A DNA stretch of 64,000 nt. Origin: Selaginella moellendorffii (Eukaryota; Streptophyta; Lycopodiopsida; Selaginellales; Selaginellaceae). Below are positions 1-14,028 of this stretch, one piece after another. Positions within the stretch are counted from its first letter, which is position 1. Every line of letters begins with the position of its first letter. Location of the stretch: assembly GCF_000143415.4 (NCBI RefSeq), contig NW_003314387.1:31662-95661 (forward strand), read 5' to 3'. Under the pieces are notes generated by a model that did not search any database, had not been told where the DNA came from, and worked only from the letters and a program-made list of their open reading frames with translations. A program made the translations under genes and the position numbers.

Positions 1-278
1 GGCATCATCCAAGAGTGACATCCAGATCACTCCTTACATCTTAAGATACCTGCAAACATGGGGAACCACCTTCGACCATTTGATCTCCTAGGGGAACTAA
101 AGCCCGCTTTTGAACACTTCACCAAGCTACCACCCTTGATGGTGTATATTTACTCTAGCCTTGGACCTCCCAGTGGTTATCCTATTAGCCAACACCTGGG
201 TACAGCCTTCCTGGGCCAAACTAGCTCCACTGGAGTCCTCCCCCTACTATACTTTTGGAGCTCACTAAACCCCCTTTC

Positions 279-1076
279 ACCCTCGGACTCAGACTCGAAC
301 TCGGACTCGGACCCGGACCCGGACTCGAACTCGGACTTGGACTCGACCTCGGCCTCGGGCTCGGCCTCGGCCTCGGGCTCGGCCTCGGCCTCGGGCTCGG
401 GCTCGGTCTTGGTCTTGGTCTCGGTCCTGGTCCCGATCCCGGTCCCGGTCCTGGTCCCGGTCTCGGTCTCGGTTTTGGTCTCGACCTCAGACTCCATGTT
501 GGGTCCTTCTCAGACTCCATCTCGGACTCCATCTTGGACTCCATCTCGAGTCCATCTCGGACTCCATCTCGAACTCCACCTCAGACTCCACCTTGGACTC
601 CATCTCGGACTCCATCTCAGGTCCATATCAGACTCCATCTCGGGTCCATATCAAACTCCATCTCGGTCCATCTCACACACCATCTCGGACTCCATCTCAG
701 ACTCCATCTCGGGTCCATCTCGAACTCCATCTTGGGTCCATTGGACTCCATCTCGGACTCCACCTCGGACTCCATCTCGGACTCCACCTCGGACTCCATC
801 TCAGACTCCATCTCAAACTCCATCTCTGGTCCATCTCAAACTCCATCTCGGTCCATCTCAGACTCCATCTCGGAGTCCATCTCAGACTCCATCTCGGGTC
901 CATCTCAGACTCCACCTCGGATCCATCTCAAACTCCACCTCGGACTCCATCTTGGACTCCATCTCAGACTCCACCTCGGACTCCATCTTGGTCCATCTCG
1001 GACTCCATCTCGGTCCATCTTGGACTCCATCTCAGACTCCATCTCGAACTCCATCTTGGGTCCATCTCGGACTCCA
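279..1076 (-). repeat. Minisatellite inside 3' LTR of element A
   Basis: About 800 bp of degenerate 12-bp units (plus strand CTCGGACTCCAT, with CTCGGGTCCAT variants), preceded by 6-bp CTCGGN units. The plus strand is strongly pyrimidine/G-biased with few A. Unit lengths near multiples of three leave several frames open, so long low-complexity frames here are not genes. Confidence 0.9.
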
Positions 1077-4000
1077 CCATATGTTATGTGTTGATCCTCT
1101 TGTGTCCCTTTTCTGGAGACTCTCTTATTGCTCACTTTATACTCATTCCTTGAGCACTTCGTTGGGAGTCCCACTCCCACTCTTGACCTTTCAAGTCGAA
1201 GCTTTTAGTCCAAACGTGTTACGCTCGTTTGGCTTTCGCTTCGGCCACTACCACGTGGCACCCTTTCGGCTCCACTTTGGGGCTTAGGGATTTGTGTCTC
1301 ACAACTCTACCACCCATAGACGAAGTTCGATGTCCTCATCGAACAATAAACCATTTTATAAAGTAACACTAACATGTATTACCTTTTCCATCCTTAGCAC
1401 CTAGCCAATATTTGTCAATGGTTTGACACTGAAGGCTCGGCTCGCCATGCTTTGTCCAACCTCTAAAGAGTATAATGTCTCCAACATAAAAACTCATTTG
1501 ACCATCTCAGGTGGTTTTCTCCCTTTTATTGGTTTAGCTCTCATTAAATCCATTAGAGACACCTTCTCTAACTCAATCCCATTACTCATTCTCGAGTAGT
1601 CTCAACTTCTATTGATTTAACCAATTTACCTTGGAACTTTTAATTTTGACTTTTCAAAGTCAATTTCCTTGGTGTCTCCGACACCTTTCATTGCACATAT
1701 TGTGCAACTTCACTTTTCCATCTTAGGAAGTTCTCCACTTGAAGGCACCATCATCCTCCTTTATATTTTGTGCCACTTTTGGCACCAAGTTCCAGCTATT
1801 GTAAGTTGTGCTAGAGCTGTCCACGGCCCTATTATTTGGCTACTTTGCCGCTCCCTCCCTTGGAGCTTTCACCTTTGCCAACTTAGAGTAATTGGGAATC
1901 CATCTTTAGAAGCACACTTCCTTTTTCATAATCCATTAGCATCTAACACATTAGTGTTCCATGCCTAACTTTGCCATTTAGATTCCTTCCAATGAACTCC
2001 ATGGCCCACACTTGGCCACTAGTTTTTTGCTTTTATCCATTGATTGTTTCACTGAGCAACATAGGATCACTACCTCCATTCTCAAGGTATCCTTTTGGTT
2101 TCATGGCAAAGGCTCTACTTTGCTAAGTCCAGAGGGTGTTCACCCCTAGTAAGTCTCTTTAGCATTTTCTGCTACGGGCTCCATCCATGGCCTAACTTTG
2201 TGACCCTCCCATACATCTCTCATAGAGACTACTTTTTTGGACTTACTATACCATCGTATTAGCACAACTGATTTTCCTTTAGGTGTCCTTCCCACTTGGT
2301 CACATTGACCAAGCCATACCATTATCAATAATTCAAATCAACACTTTGAACTAAGAATCTTATTCCTTAACCTAAATAAAGACCTTGTCCTTGTTTAACC
2401 ACAAAATCACCTAGTGATCTCATCTTAACCCCTTTACAAGTCTACCAATAGGAACTAAATCTTCCAGACCCTTTTAAATTGTTGACTATAACCTCGAGGG
2501 CATCCTTCACACTTGGCAGTGCGCCCAAGCCATCCCTTCTAGCCAAGGATCCATAACAGCTGAGACTAAGTGTCCCCATCTCATTCACCACATCCTTAGT
2601 GCCCTTTGCATCAAAGTGTTCAAGTTAGATATGTCGAGCTTTCACTTTAAGGAATCTAACCGTGCATCACGACTCCGAAGCATCCCCCACTGGCGGTGTG
2701 CCCAAGCCAGTCTCTTCACTGAGAGTCTATGATCACTGAAATATGAGTGTTCTCATATTCCAAACCATCATCATGCTCTAGTGAGTTGGGACTCGAACCC
2801 AAGCACTAAAGGGTCGAAACTCGAACCCAACCTTCGTATATACATCTACAGATAGCATCACATAGGATGTCTGGTGTGGCTCCCCATGCCAGTACACCAA
2901 TTTATACTTAAAGCACATTACAAATCACAGCTTAGGAACCTAGTTCCTTTGCACTACTAAGTTCTCTCACTTGAAATATTTGTGATCATACATAGACTCT
3001 TCCATGCTTGGCCCCATGGGCCACCCCTTTTGAAGTTAGCACCTTCAACTAGGGGATTTGTTCCCCTGACTTGCCACTCTCGCTTTGCAAGTCATCCAAC
3101 TAATGTAACATGGTTTCATGCATAAGCGTGAAAGTCCTTGACTATCGACTTTCGTTCAAAGTCATCCCTTTGAACACTCGGGAACTACTTCCTCAACCTT
3201 GATAGCATTGCCTTATGGCAAGCTTCAAGATCACACTTTTGCTGTGCCACTCTGATTTCGCATGTTCTATGAACCATTTACACTGGCCTTTCTAGATACT
3301 ATGCTACCTAGAATTGTCTTTGGAAACCTTGAAGGACCTCTGTCCCTTAGCTTGCTAAGGCCTCTCCTTTCGCAAGCTTTCTAATTACCATATGGTCTAA
3401 CATGGACAATTTCATGCTTTAGACTTTCTATGGCACCACAGTTGTTAGTAACAATATACTCGAGTGCCTACTTAATTCTCCACTCCCAACTGACATAACC
3501 ACTCTTAGTTATGCTCTTCAATTTCTATAGTTTGGTTCTATCCCTTTACTACTTGCTTTTGGCTTTACATATTTCCTTTAGTTATTCGCCTCCAGACTAA
3601 AAGGATAATTTTGCACTTTCTATCATGCCTTAACAAGTATTCTTAGGGATGAACCTACCCGATAGCCTAGGGAGTGGTTTTTCAATCTGGGTATACTCAC
3701 CTTATAATCCCACACACTAGGATTAACGTTGCTACATATGGGCCTTTATATGCCCATCACTAGCTTTGCCAAAATTCCATTTTTGTCTTTGTCCAATTCG
3801 GGTAGATGGACTTCTCCTGTCTCCGCAACCTTGGACGTTTGGATAGCACTTTCTATCTATCATTTGCTAGGGACTTAGTCCTTTGGGCCTTATCTATTGC
3901 CCTCATAACATCAAACACCACCTCCTTGTGTTCTAGAATGTTTGGGTGTCCCAATGATAGCCTCTTTGACAATGAACATTCCCTTTTACAACATTGACTT

Positions 4001-5375
4001 ACTATATCGCAACATAAGCAATTTATCCCCCATAATGGTATATCTAACTTCCTTATACCATTAAAAAGTCTTGGGTAGCTACCTTCTACCAGTTTAACCA
4101 ATTATTTTGCACCTTTTGCTTAGTTGCTTCATAGTTGTCAAGTCCTACAACTCATTGCTAATGCTTCCACATCTCCATCATTATCTGGGTCACCACACTC
4201 CAATTGCATGCCTTCCAGCTTAGGCTATGCCATTCCCATTTCCATTAGGATTCTTTTGGGAAGGGGTTCTCGTGAACCCACCAACTTGACCTCAAAGCAT
4301 CACGTATTAGCACATTCGGTGTTGCCAAACCATCAGCTCTATGAGCCTACCTTATGACACTTCTTATTTGTGTCTAGGTCTTTACCAAGACCAATACAAT
4401 CATTTCTAATGCCAACTATCCATTAGCACTGCACCATATAGTTTAGACGCAACTTTGTGTCAAAGTTGTTTTCTTCTGGGAACCTCTTTCCCATAACTTT
4501 AATATGGCACATTCTGCCATCAATGAGATACCCACTATTCTCACACTTGGATCTTATGATCCTCCCCATCCTTCGTGGGGTACAACACACTTCAATCCAA
4601 ATTTTTCTACTATTCCTCTAAGATTATTCCTTGACTTCACTCGAGTCATCTAGCTTTTTGGACTTCACTAATCCAACGACTTATAAGGTCCCATTTTGAG
4701 GTGCCAGCTCGTTAAAATATAACTCCTTGTATTCATGTTCTACCTATAAAGACTATTCTTGCAAGTGTTACTTTGACACTTGATTATTCTTTATTCTATG
4801 TGGGCTACTTTTGCCCCTTAGGACTATTTGTCCATGTGATAAGAATACCAACTCATCCTCTAAGTACACCCCTAATATCTTAGGTTGTTCTAACATTTAT
4901 TAAGGGTAGCCTCAGCTACCATTTCAAGGACTTGTGTCCTTTTTCATATTTGACCTTCCACGGTCATTAATTTTGGTCTCAAATTCAAAAGCACCAACCT
5001 CAACTATATAAGGATAATCTTGTGACTCCTTTATTTTTTTGGAGTTTTTATTTTTCCCGTGATCCCAACTATAATTTTTTACCACAACTATATTAGCTAG
5101 TTTGCTGAGTCAAACATTCATCTAGATCACATCCTCAACTCTTTGAGGAAACCTTATACTGTTCCCAAAATCCTAGAGTCGTTCCCTTATTAGCCATTTT
5201 CTATCCACCACCTTGCATACAAGTTCACACATGAACTGTAATGGGGAGTCCTGTCTTCTCAACCTACTACTCCTCAAGGATAGGCCCACTTCTAGGACCT
5301 TCCGATATCGACACAAGTGGTGATATATTTAAGCGCCAATAAAAGTCGGACTAAGGAACAACTTAGATACCAAAT

Positions 5376-6913
5376 TGTAAGCGACTAATTTTTCCATTCT
5401 ACTTTAGTCATTTAACCACACCTCTGACCACTTGGAGGAGTCTCATTCACAACCTCCTTAAGTCCAATTTAGGACTTGGGACTTGCTAGCCCCGAGAATG
5501 GTATCCATGCCACTCATCCTTTGCACTTGGTCCAAGTGCTCCACGTGTCTGGTCCCAAAACCAACATCCCAAGATACCACCGACATACCAGCTCGTTATG
5601 CTAAGCCCATGCCCATTCACCTTGGTCACACCGGTGGTCGAACACCACCTACATCGCAGTCCCGTCTCTCAACAACTGGGCCATCTGTCCAGAAGTGACC
5701 ATCCAAGATCCACTCCTTAGCATCCTTAAGATGTCTGCAAACATGGGGAACTGCCTTCCCCAATATCCCTTTTACAATCCCCACCAAGTCCCTTTTCTGT
5801 CCATGGCTGAGTTTGCTTACACTGCCACTGGGACAAGGCCCACGGGCCCGACCACTAAGTCCCACTGTCCTCTAGGACTTTCTCACCACATGACCATATC
5901 CTTGGTCACCACACTAGAAGACTGCTCCTCTTCCATTCTACAGTCTGGGACTTTGGGACAACATTTCTGAACACCATGGCTTTATGCGAGCCTTGTGGGT
6001 ACTCTCCTCACTTTCTGCCTTTAGGTGCTCTAGCCATGGGCTTAGAGCGAGGTTCCAATGAGCCACACTAGATATCCAAGTAGGTAGTGCCACCCACACT
6101 TGGATTGGGAGCATCAACCATTCGATCTCCCGGGAGAACAAGAGCCAGCTCTTGAACACTTCACCAAGCTACCCTACTTGATGGTCCATAATTACTCTAG
6201 CCTTAGACCTCCCAGTGGTTATTCTGTCACCCAACACTTGGGTACAGCCTTTCTGGGCTAAACTGGCCTTTCCTAGCCAAATTGACTCCACTAGAGTCCT
6301 CCCTCTACTATACTTTTGGAGCTCACCAAACCCTCTAGAGTCTGGGAGATGAATGCTTTGGGCTTTCACCCTCGGACTCAGGCTCGAGCTCGGGCTTGGT
6401 CTCGGCCTCAGCCTCGGTCTCGGTCTCGGTCCCGGTCCAAGTCCTGTGTCCCGGTCCCGATCTCGGTCTTGGTCTTGACCTCGGACTCCATGTCAGGTCC
6501 TTCTTGGACTCCATCTCGGACTCCATCTCAGTCCATCTTGGTCCATCTCGGACTCCATCTTGGGTCCATCTCGAACACCATCTTAGACTCCATCTTGGGT
6601 CCATCTCGAACTCCATCTCGAACTCCATCTCGAACTCCACCTCGAACTCCATCTTGGACTCCATCTCAGGTCCATCTCGGACTCCACCATATGTCATGTG
6701 TTAGTCCTCTTATGTCCCTTTTCTAGAGACTCTCTTATTGCTCACTTCATACTCATTCCTTGAGCACTTCATTGGGAGTCCCACTCCCACTCTCGACCTT
6801 TTAAGTCGAAGTTTTTAGTCCAAATGTGTTACGCTTGTTTTGCTTTCGCTTTGGCCACTACCACGTGGCACCCTTTTGGCTCCACTTTGGGGCTTAAGGA
6901 TTTGTGTCTCACA
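5376..6913 (-). repeat. 5' LTR of element A
   Basis: 1,538 bp, flanked by TGTAAG and GTGTCTCACA on the plus strand. It holds a short minisatellite (about 6368-6689) and the core shared by all LTRs here (a stretch reading GGGCTTTCACCCTCGGACTC on the plus strand). Sequence beyond 6913 resumes in the middle of another LTR copy, so A was inserted in the LTR of B. The left-hand target duplication is outside the window. Confidence 0.8.
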
Positions 6914-9900
6914 CTCTCAAATATTAAGTGATCTTTTCATAAGTGGTCATCCTAGACCACACCTTAACATCCTTAAAATGCCCAAAGATAGGGGGAACAC
7001 CCTTCCCCAATATCCTTTCTTCAATCCCCACCAAGTCCCTCTCCATCTATAGCTGTGCTTGCTGATACTGCCACTGGGTAAGGGCCTGAAGGCCCAACCA
7101 TTAAGTTCTATTGACCTCTGGGACTTCCTCACCATGTGATTTTATCCTTGGTCACACTACACATAAGAATTGATCTTGTTTCTTTCCATAATCTAGGTCT
7201 TTAAGATGACAATTCGAAACACTATGGCCCTATACAAGCCTTATGAGTACTCTCCCCACCTTTTACTTTTGGGTGTCCTAGCCATGTGGCTAGAGTGAGG
7301 TTTCAATAAGCCACACCAGGTATCCAAGTAGATAGTGCCACCTCCACTTGGATTGGGAGCATTAGCCATTCAATCTCCTGGGGGAGCGAAAGCCAACTTT
7401 TGAACACTTCACTAAATTACCCCACTTATTTATTTGTATTCACCCTACCTTTGGACTCTTTAGTGGTTATATTATCACCCACCATATGGGTATAGCTTTC
7501 TTTGGTCATATTGGCCTTTCTTGGCAAAACTAGCTCCACTAGAGTCCTCCCTCTACTATACTTTTGGAGCTCACAAAACCCCATAAAGTCTGGGAGACGA
7601 TTACTTTGGGCTTTCACCCTTGGTCTCGGATTCAGACTTGGACTTGGACTTAGACTCAGACTCAAACTCTATTTCAGTCTCAGTCTCGATCTCGGTCTCG
7701 ATCTCAGTCTCGATCTCAGTCTTAGTCTCAGTCTTGTCCTTGGACTCGACCTCAGACCTCATCTTAGTCTCCATCTCGAACTCAACCTCGGACTCCATCT
7801 CGGGTCCATCTTGGACTTTATCATAGGTCCATCTCAGGTCCATATTGGATTCCATCTCAGACTCCTTCTCAGACTCATTCCTTACACTTCTATGTATCAC
7901 AACATTTACCATGTGTTAGTCTTTCTTGTATCCCTTTTTAGAGACTCATTCATTGTTTCATACTCATTCCTCTAGCACTTTGTTCGAGGTTCTACTCCCA
8001 CTCTTGACTTTCCAAATCAAAGCTTTTGGTCCAAACATGTTATGTTTGTTGGCTTTCCACTTCAACCACTATGATGTGGCACCCTTTTAGCTCCACTTTG
8101 GGGCTTAGGGATTTGTGCATAACTCTATTACCCATAGACGAAGTTTAATATTCTCATCGAATAATAAACTATTTTATAAAATAACTTTATTATGGGTTAC
8201 CATTTTCATCCTTGGCACTAAGCCAATATTTATCAATAGTTCTACACCAAAGGCTCACCATGCCTTGTCTATCCTCACAAGGGTATAGTGTCTCCAATTT
8301 AGAAATCTCCCTTTATTTGTTTAGTTCTCGCTTTTGGTCTCAATTTTACTACTCATTCTGGAGTAAGCTCAGGCTCTACCAACATAGCCATCACACTTTA
8401 GGATTTTAATATTGACATTTCAAGTCAATTTCTTAGGTGTTACATTACACCAGTTATACAAACACTACTTTCCCATAGTTTATGCTAGGGTTGTCTATAG
8501 TTCTATCATTTGGCTATCTTGCTGTTCCCTCTCTTGGAGCTTTCACTTTCTGCATATTAGAACATTCGGGAATCCATCCTTAGAAACATATTTCCTTTCT
8601 CATAATTTGTTAGTATCCAACACCTAAATGTTCCACGCCTAACTTTGCCACTTGGATTCTTTTCAATAATTTCCATAGCCCAATCTTGGCTACTAGTCTT
8701 TTACTCTAATTTTTTAATTTTTTTACCAAGCAATATAGGAACACTATTTCCATCATCGAGGTATGTTTTTGGTTCTATAGTAAAGGCTCTATTTTGCCAA
8801 ATCCAAAAGATGTTTATTCCTAGTAAGTTTTTTTAATATTTTTTGCTATGGGCTCTATCCATAGCCCAACTTTGTAACCTTTCTATAGGTGTTTCTTAAA
8901 GATTACTTTCTTGGACTCACTATATTAATATAGCATATTCCCTTAAGTGTCTTTTCCATTTGGTCACCTCGACCAAGTCATACCATCACTAATAGTTCAA
9001 ATCAACACTTTGAACTAGGAATCTTATTCCTTAACTTAATAAGGGCTTTGTCCTTATTTAGTTATAAGATCATCTAATGATCTCACTTTAACACTTTGAT
9101 TATGACCTCTGCACCTAAGCTAGCCCTTTGAGCCAAGAGTCCATAATAACTGAGATTGGGTGTCTTTATTTCATTCACCACATCCTTAATGCCACTTACA
9201 CTAAAGTGTTCAAATTAAATATGTTGAGCTTTCACATTAAGCAATTTAACTGTGCATTATGACTCTAGGGCATCCCCCATTTGGTAGTGTGCATAAGCCA
9301 ACTTCTTTACTAAGAGTCTATAATCACCAAAAAATGAGTGTCTTTATATTCCAAACCATCATTACACCCTAGTGAGTTAAAACTCAAACCCAAACAATAA
9401 AGAGTTAGGACTTGAACCCAACCTTCATATATGCATCTACGGGCAACATCACCAAAGATGTCTGGCATAACTCTCCACGCTGGTGCACCAACTTATATTT
9501 AACACATGCTACAGATTACAGCTTAGGAACTTAATTCCTCTGAGCTTCCAAATCTTCTCATTTAACATACTATTTAACCAGTCTGTGATCATACATGAAC
9601 TCCTCCATGCTTGGCCCCATGGGCCACCCTTTTGAAGTTAACACCTTCAATTAGGGTTTTAGTTCCTCTAACTTGCCAATCTCACTTAGCAAGTCACCTA
9701 ACTAATATAACATGGTTTTTTGCATAAGCATGAAAGTTCTCAAACATTGACTTTTGTTTAAAGCTATTTTTTTGAACACTCGGGAACTATTTCCCAAACC
9801 TTGATAACCTCACTTTATGGCAAGTTTCAAGACGATGCTTTTGTTGCATCATTTTGATTTTACATATTCCTATGAACTATTTACACTTGGCTTTCTAGGT

Positions 9901-11878
9901 ACCAACTTACCCAGAATTGTCTTTGAGAACATTAAAGGGACTCTGTCCCTTAGCATGCTAAGGTTTATCCTTTCATAAACTTCCTTTTTACCATATCATC
10001 TAATATGGGTAATTCCATACTTTTAGACTCATTAGCAACACCTTCAAGCACCCATTTGATTTTCCACTCCCAATTTGCATAGTCACCCTTAGCTATGCCA
10101 TTCGATTCTTATAATTCAATTCTATCCCTTTACTACTTATTTTTTGGCATCACACGTTTCTTTTGGTTATTCTTCTCCAAGTTAGGAGGATAGCTTTGCA
10201 CTTTTTACTATGCCTTAGCAAGTATTTATAGGGATTAATATACTCAATAGCCTAGGGAATAGTTTTTCAATTTGGATATGTTCACCTTGTAATCCCACAT
10301 ACTGGGATTAACATTGCTACTTATGGGCTTTTATATGCCTATCTCTAGCCTTGCTAAATCTTTTTGGCTTTGTCTAATTTGGATAAATAGACTTCTCTTG
10401 TCTCCGCAACCTTAGACGTTGGATAACACCTCCTAACCATTATTCATTAAAAACCTAGTGTTTTGGGCCTTATCCAATACCTTCATGATACCAAACACTA
10501 CTTCTTGGTGTCTTAAAGTGTCTAGGTGTCTCAATGATGGCCTTATTTGATAATGAGTATTTCCTTTTACGACATTGACTCACTATATCGCAATATAAGT
10601 AATTAATCCTTCAAGGGATAGATCTAACCTTTTTATTATCATAATAAAAAGTTTTGGGAAGTTAACTTCTACCAATTTAATCAATTATACCACATTTTTT
10701 CTTTAGTTGCTTCATAGTTGTCAAGTTTTACAACTCATTACTAGTGCTTCCACATTTCCATCCTTGTTTAGCTTAATGCACTCAAATCATATGCCTTCTA
10801 ACTTAGGTTATGCCAATATTATTTCCATTGGGATTCCTTTAATAAAAGGTTCCTTAAACCAATTAAACCTTAAGGCATTATCCTTTGAGACATTTAGGGT
10901 CTCCACCCCATTAACTCTACAAACCTACCCTCAAGACACTTTCCACATGTGTTTAGGTTTTGCTAAGACCAAAGTAGTCATTTCTTACCAATTATTGATT
11001 AACACTACTTTATAGTGTTTATATACAACTTTTTGTCAAAGTTGTTGTCTTCTGTAAACACTTTTTCATGGCTTTAGTATGACACTTTCCGCCATCAATA
11101 AAATACCCATTGTTGTCATACTTAGATCTCATGATCCTCCCAGACCTTCGTAAGGTACAACACATCTTTATTCAAACAAGATTCCTCTAAGCCTTTGGGA
11201 CCATCTCTTAACCCTACTGAGTCATATAACTTTTAAACTTTGTGAATCTGATGTCCCATAAAGCTTTAGCCTCTTGGCTACTTTTGAAGTGTCATCACAC
11301 TTGAATACAACTTCTTGTATTTGTATCTTATTCACAAGGAATGTCTTCTCAAGTGTTATTTTGACACTTGTTTACCCTTTATTCTATATAGGCTATTTTC
11401 ACTCCTTAGAATTATTTTCCCATATAATGAGAATACCAATTGATGCTTTGAATGCACCCCACAATTCCTTGGGTTGCACTGGCCTTTACTAAATGTCGCC
11501 CCAGCTATTATTTCAAGAACACATGCCCTCATCTGTATTTGACCTCCCATAGCTATTAACTCTAGTCTTAAATTTATAAACACTATCCTCAGCTATATAA
11601 GAATAATCTTATGACTCCTTTATTGTCTCAAGGTCTCTATCTTTTCCATGATCCCAACTATAGTTGTTTATCACAACCACATCAGTTGGCCAAAGTCATT
11701 CTCTTATTGGCCCCTTTCTATCTACCACATTGCTAACATATTTACATATAAACTAAGGTGGAGAGTCAAGCCTTCTCGACATGCTATTCCTCAAGGATAG
11801 ACCCACTTTTGGGACCTTCTAATGCTAATACAAGTGGTGATATACTTAACCATCAATAAGTGTTGAACTAAGAAACAA
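6914..11878 (-). mobile_element. Older LTR element B, 3' LTR remainder and internal part
   Basis: 6914-8121 is the distal part of a 3' LTR with a small decayed minisatellite (about 7617-7880). 8122-11878 is the internal region, colinear with A and C but with many C-to-T and G-to-A differences, as expected after long cytosine methylation. It is interrupted by element C, and its last bases (primer site remnant and 43 bp of 5' LTR) reappear at 27412-27463. No coding capacity is seen. B is inferred to be the oldest of the three minus-strand copies because it is the most decayed and contains C. Confidence 0.75.
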
Positions 11879-11883
11879 CTCCA
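11879..11883. other. Left target-site duplication of element C (CTCCA)
   Basis: CTCCA lies directly before the TGTAAG end at 11884 and is repeated at 27407-27411 directly after CTCACA. This 5-bp duplication defines the limits of element C and its insertion next to the primer site of element B. Confidence 0.9.
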
Positions 11884-14028
11884 TGTAAGAGACTAAATTT
11901 TCCATTCTACTTTAGTCACTTAACCACACCTCCGACCATTTGGAGGAGTCTCATTCACAACCTCCATTAGTCCAATTCAGGACTTGGGACTTGTTAGCCC
12001 CAAGAATGGCATCCATGCCACTCAACACTTGCACCTAGTCCAAGTGCTCCACGTGTCCGCTCCGAAGACCGACACCCAAAGGTACCACTGACATCTCGGC
12101 CTGTTACGCTAAGGCCATGCCCATTCACCTTTGCTGCACTAGTGGTCCAATACCACTTGCATCACCATCCCGTCTCTCCAAGACTGGGCCATCTGTTCAC
12201 GAGTGGTCATCCTAGATCCACTCCTTAGCATCCTTAGGATGCCCACCGACCTGGGGAATCGCCTTCCCCAAAGTCCCTTTGTCAGTTCCTACCAAGTCCC
12301 TTTCTGCCCCTGGCCGTGTTTACCAACACTGCCACTGGATCGAGGCCCACAGGCCCGACCACTAAGTCCCATAGTCCTCTGGGACTTCCTCACCACACGA
12401 CTGTGTCCTTGGTCACTACCCCAGAGGATTGCTCCTCTTCCTTTCCACAGTCTAGGCTTTTGGGACAACATTTCGGAACACCGTGGCCTTACGCGAGCCA
12501 CCTGGGTACTCTCCCCGCCTTTCGCCTTTAGGTGCTCTAGCCATGGGCTTAGAGCGAGGTTCCGTTGAGCCACGCCTGGTATCCAAGTAGGTAGTGCCAC
12601 CCACACTTGGACTGGGAGCATCGGCCAGTCGATCTCCCGGGGGAACTAGAGCCGGCTCTTGAACACTTCACCAAGCTACCCCGCTTGTCGGTCCGTATTC
12701 ACTCTAGTCTTGGACTTCCCAGTGGTCAGTTCATCACCCAACACTGGGTCTGGCCTTCCTGGGCCAAACTGGCCTTTCCTGGCCAAACTGGCTCCACTGC
12801 AGTCCTCCCCCTTACTATACTTTTGGAGCTCACCAAACCCCCCAGAGTCTGGGAGACGAACGCTTTGGGCTTTCACCCTCTCAGGCTCCGGACTCGGACT
12901 CGGACTTGGACTCGGACTCAGACTCGGATTCGGACTCGGACTCGGGCTTGGGCTCGGTCTCGGCCTCGGCCTCGGTCTCGGCCTCGGCCTCGGTCTCGGC
13001 CTCGGCCTCGGTCTCGGCCTCGGCCTCGGTCTCGGCCTCGGCCTCGGTCTCGGTCTCGGTCCCGATCTCGGTCTCGGTCCCGGTCTCGGTCTCGGTCCCG
13101 GTCTCGGTCTTGACTTCGGACTCCATCTCGGACTCCATCTCGGACTCCATCTCAGACTTCATCTCGGGTCCATCTCGGGTCCATCTCGAACTCCATCTCG
13201 GACTCCATCTCGGGTCCATCTCGGACTCCATCTCGGACTCCATTTCGGGTCCATCTCGGGTCCACCTCGGACTCCATCTCGGACTCCATCTCGGACTCCA
13301 TCTCGGGTCCATCTCGGGTCCATCTCGGACTCCATCTCGGACTCCATTTCGGGTCCATCTCGGGTCCACCTCGGACTCCATCTCGGACTCCATCTCGGAC
13401 TCCATCTCGGGTCCATCTCGGACTCCACTTCGGACTCCAACTCGGGTCCATCTCGGGTCCACCTCGGACTCCACTTCGGACTCCATCTCAGGTCCATCTC
13501 GGGTCCACCTCAGACTCCACTTCGGACTCCATCTCGGACTCCACTTCGGACTCCATCTCGGACTCCATCTCGGGTCCATCTTGGACTCCACTTCGGACTT
13601 CAACTCGGGTCCATCTCGGACTCCACTTCGGACTCCAACTCGGGTCCATCTCGGACTCCACTTCGGACTCCAACTCGAGTCCATCTCGGACTCCACTTCG
13701 GACTCCAACTCGGGTCCATCTCGGACTCCACTTCGGACTCCAACTCGGGTCCATCTCGGACTCCACTTCGGACTCCAACTCGAGTCCATCTCGGACACTC
13801 CCACGTGTCATGTGTTGGTCCTTTTGGGTCCCTTTTTGGAGCCTCGCTTTTTGCTCGCTTCGTGCTCGTTCCTCGAGCACTTCTTTGGGAGTTCCACTCC
13901 CGCTCTTGACTTTTCAAGTTGGAGCTTTTGGTCCAAACGTGTTACGCTCGTTTGGCTCTCGCTTCAGCCACTACCACGTGGCACCCTTTCTGGCTCCACT
14001 TTGGGGCCTAGGGATTTTGTGTCTCACA
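11884..14028 (-). repeat. 3' LTR of element C
   Basis: It runs from TGTAAGAGAC to GTGTCTCACA. The adjacent internal sequence at 14029 (ACTCCACCACCC on plus, purine-rich on minus) is the polypurine tract. Array 12880-13798 contains a 6-bp CTCGGN block followed by 12-bp CTCGGACTCCAT-type units. Confidence 0.88.
12880..13798 (-). repeat. Longest LTR minisatellite (6-bp and 12-bp units)
   Basis: About 920 bp. 12880-13110 is mostly CTCGGN hexamers and nearly lacks A; 13110-13798 is 12-bp units with alternating ACTCCAT and GGTCCAT forms, plus higher-order blocks near 13600-13780. The homologous array in the partner LTR (26633-27177) is about 370 bp shorter. Open frames across it are products of the periodicity. 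Confidence 0.9.

Larger units (their letters stand above)
1..6913 (-). mobile_element. Non-autonomous LTR retrotransposon A (LARD-like), cut by window start
   Basis: Read on the minus strand, the 5' LTR is 5376-6913, the internal part 5375-1304 and the 3' LTR 1303-1 (truncated by the window edge). The LTR ends are TGTGAGACAC and a terminus whose plus-strand form is TGTAAGCGAC. A primer site resembling the complement of initiator tRNA-Met lies at 5361-5372, three bases outside the LTR. The 4.07-kb internal part has only short broken reading frames and I find no gag, protease, RT, RNase H or integrase motif. A hairpin (GTTCGATG/CATCGAAC) and a purine-rich tract next to the 3' LTR match element D, so D-like enzymes could have mobilised it (inference). 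Many positions differ from copy C by C-to-T or G-to-A, which suggests it is older than C. Confidence 0.85.

Noticed and set aside
2146-2328. Small minus-strand frames inside elements A and C as retrotransposon genes
   Set aside because: They are short, not preserved between copies A and C, and lack recognisable motifs.
12659-13909. Long open frames on both strands with GLGLGL, SDSISDS or RTPSRTPS repeats (also at 58-1287, 26411-27433 and elsewhere)
   Set aside because: They arise from 6- and 12-bp minisatellite units in LTRs, which keep several frames open at once. No conserved domain or codon pattern.
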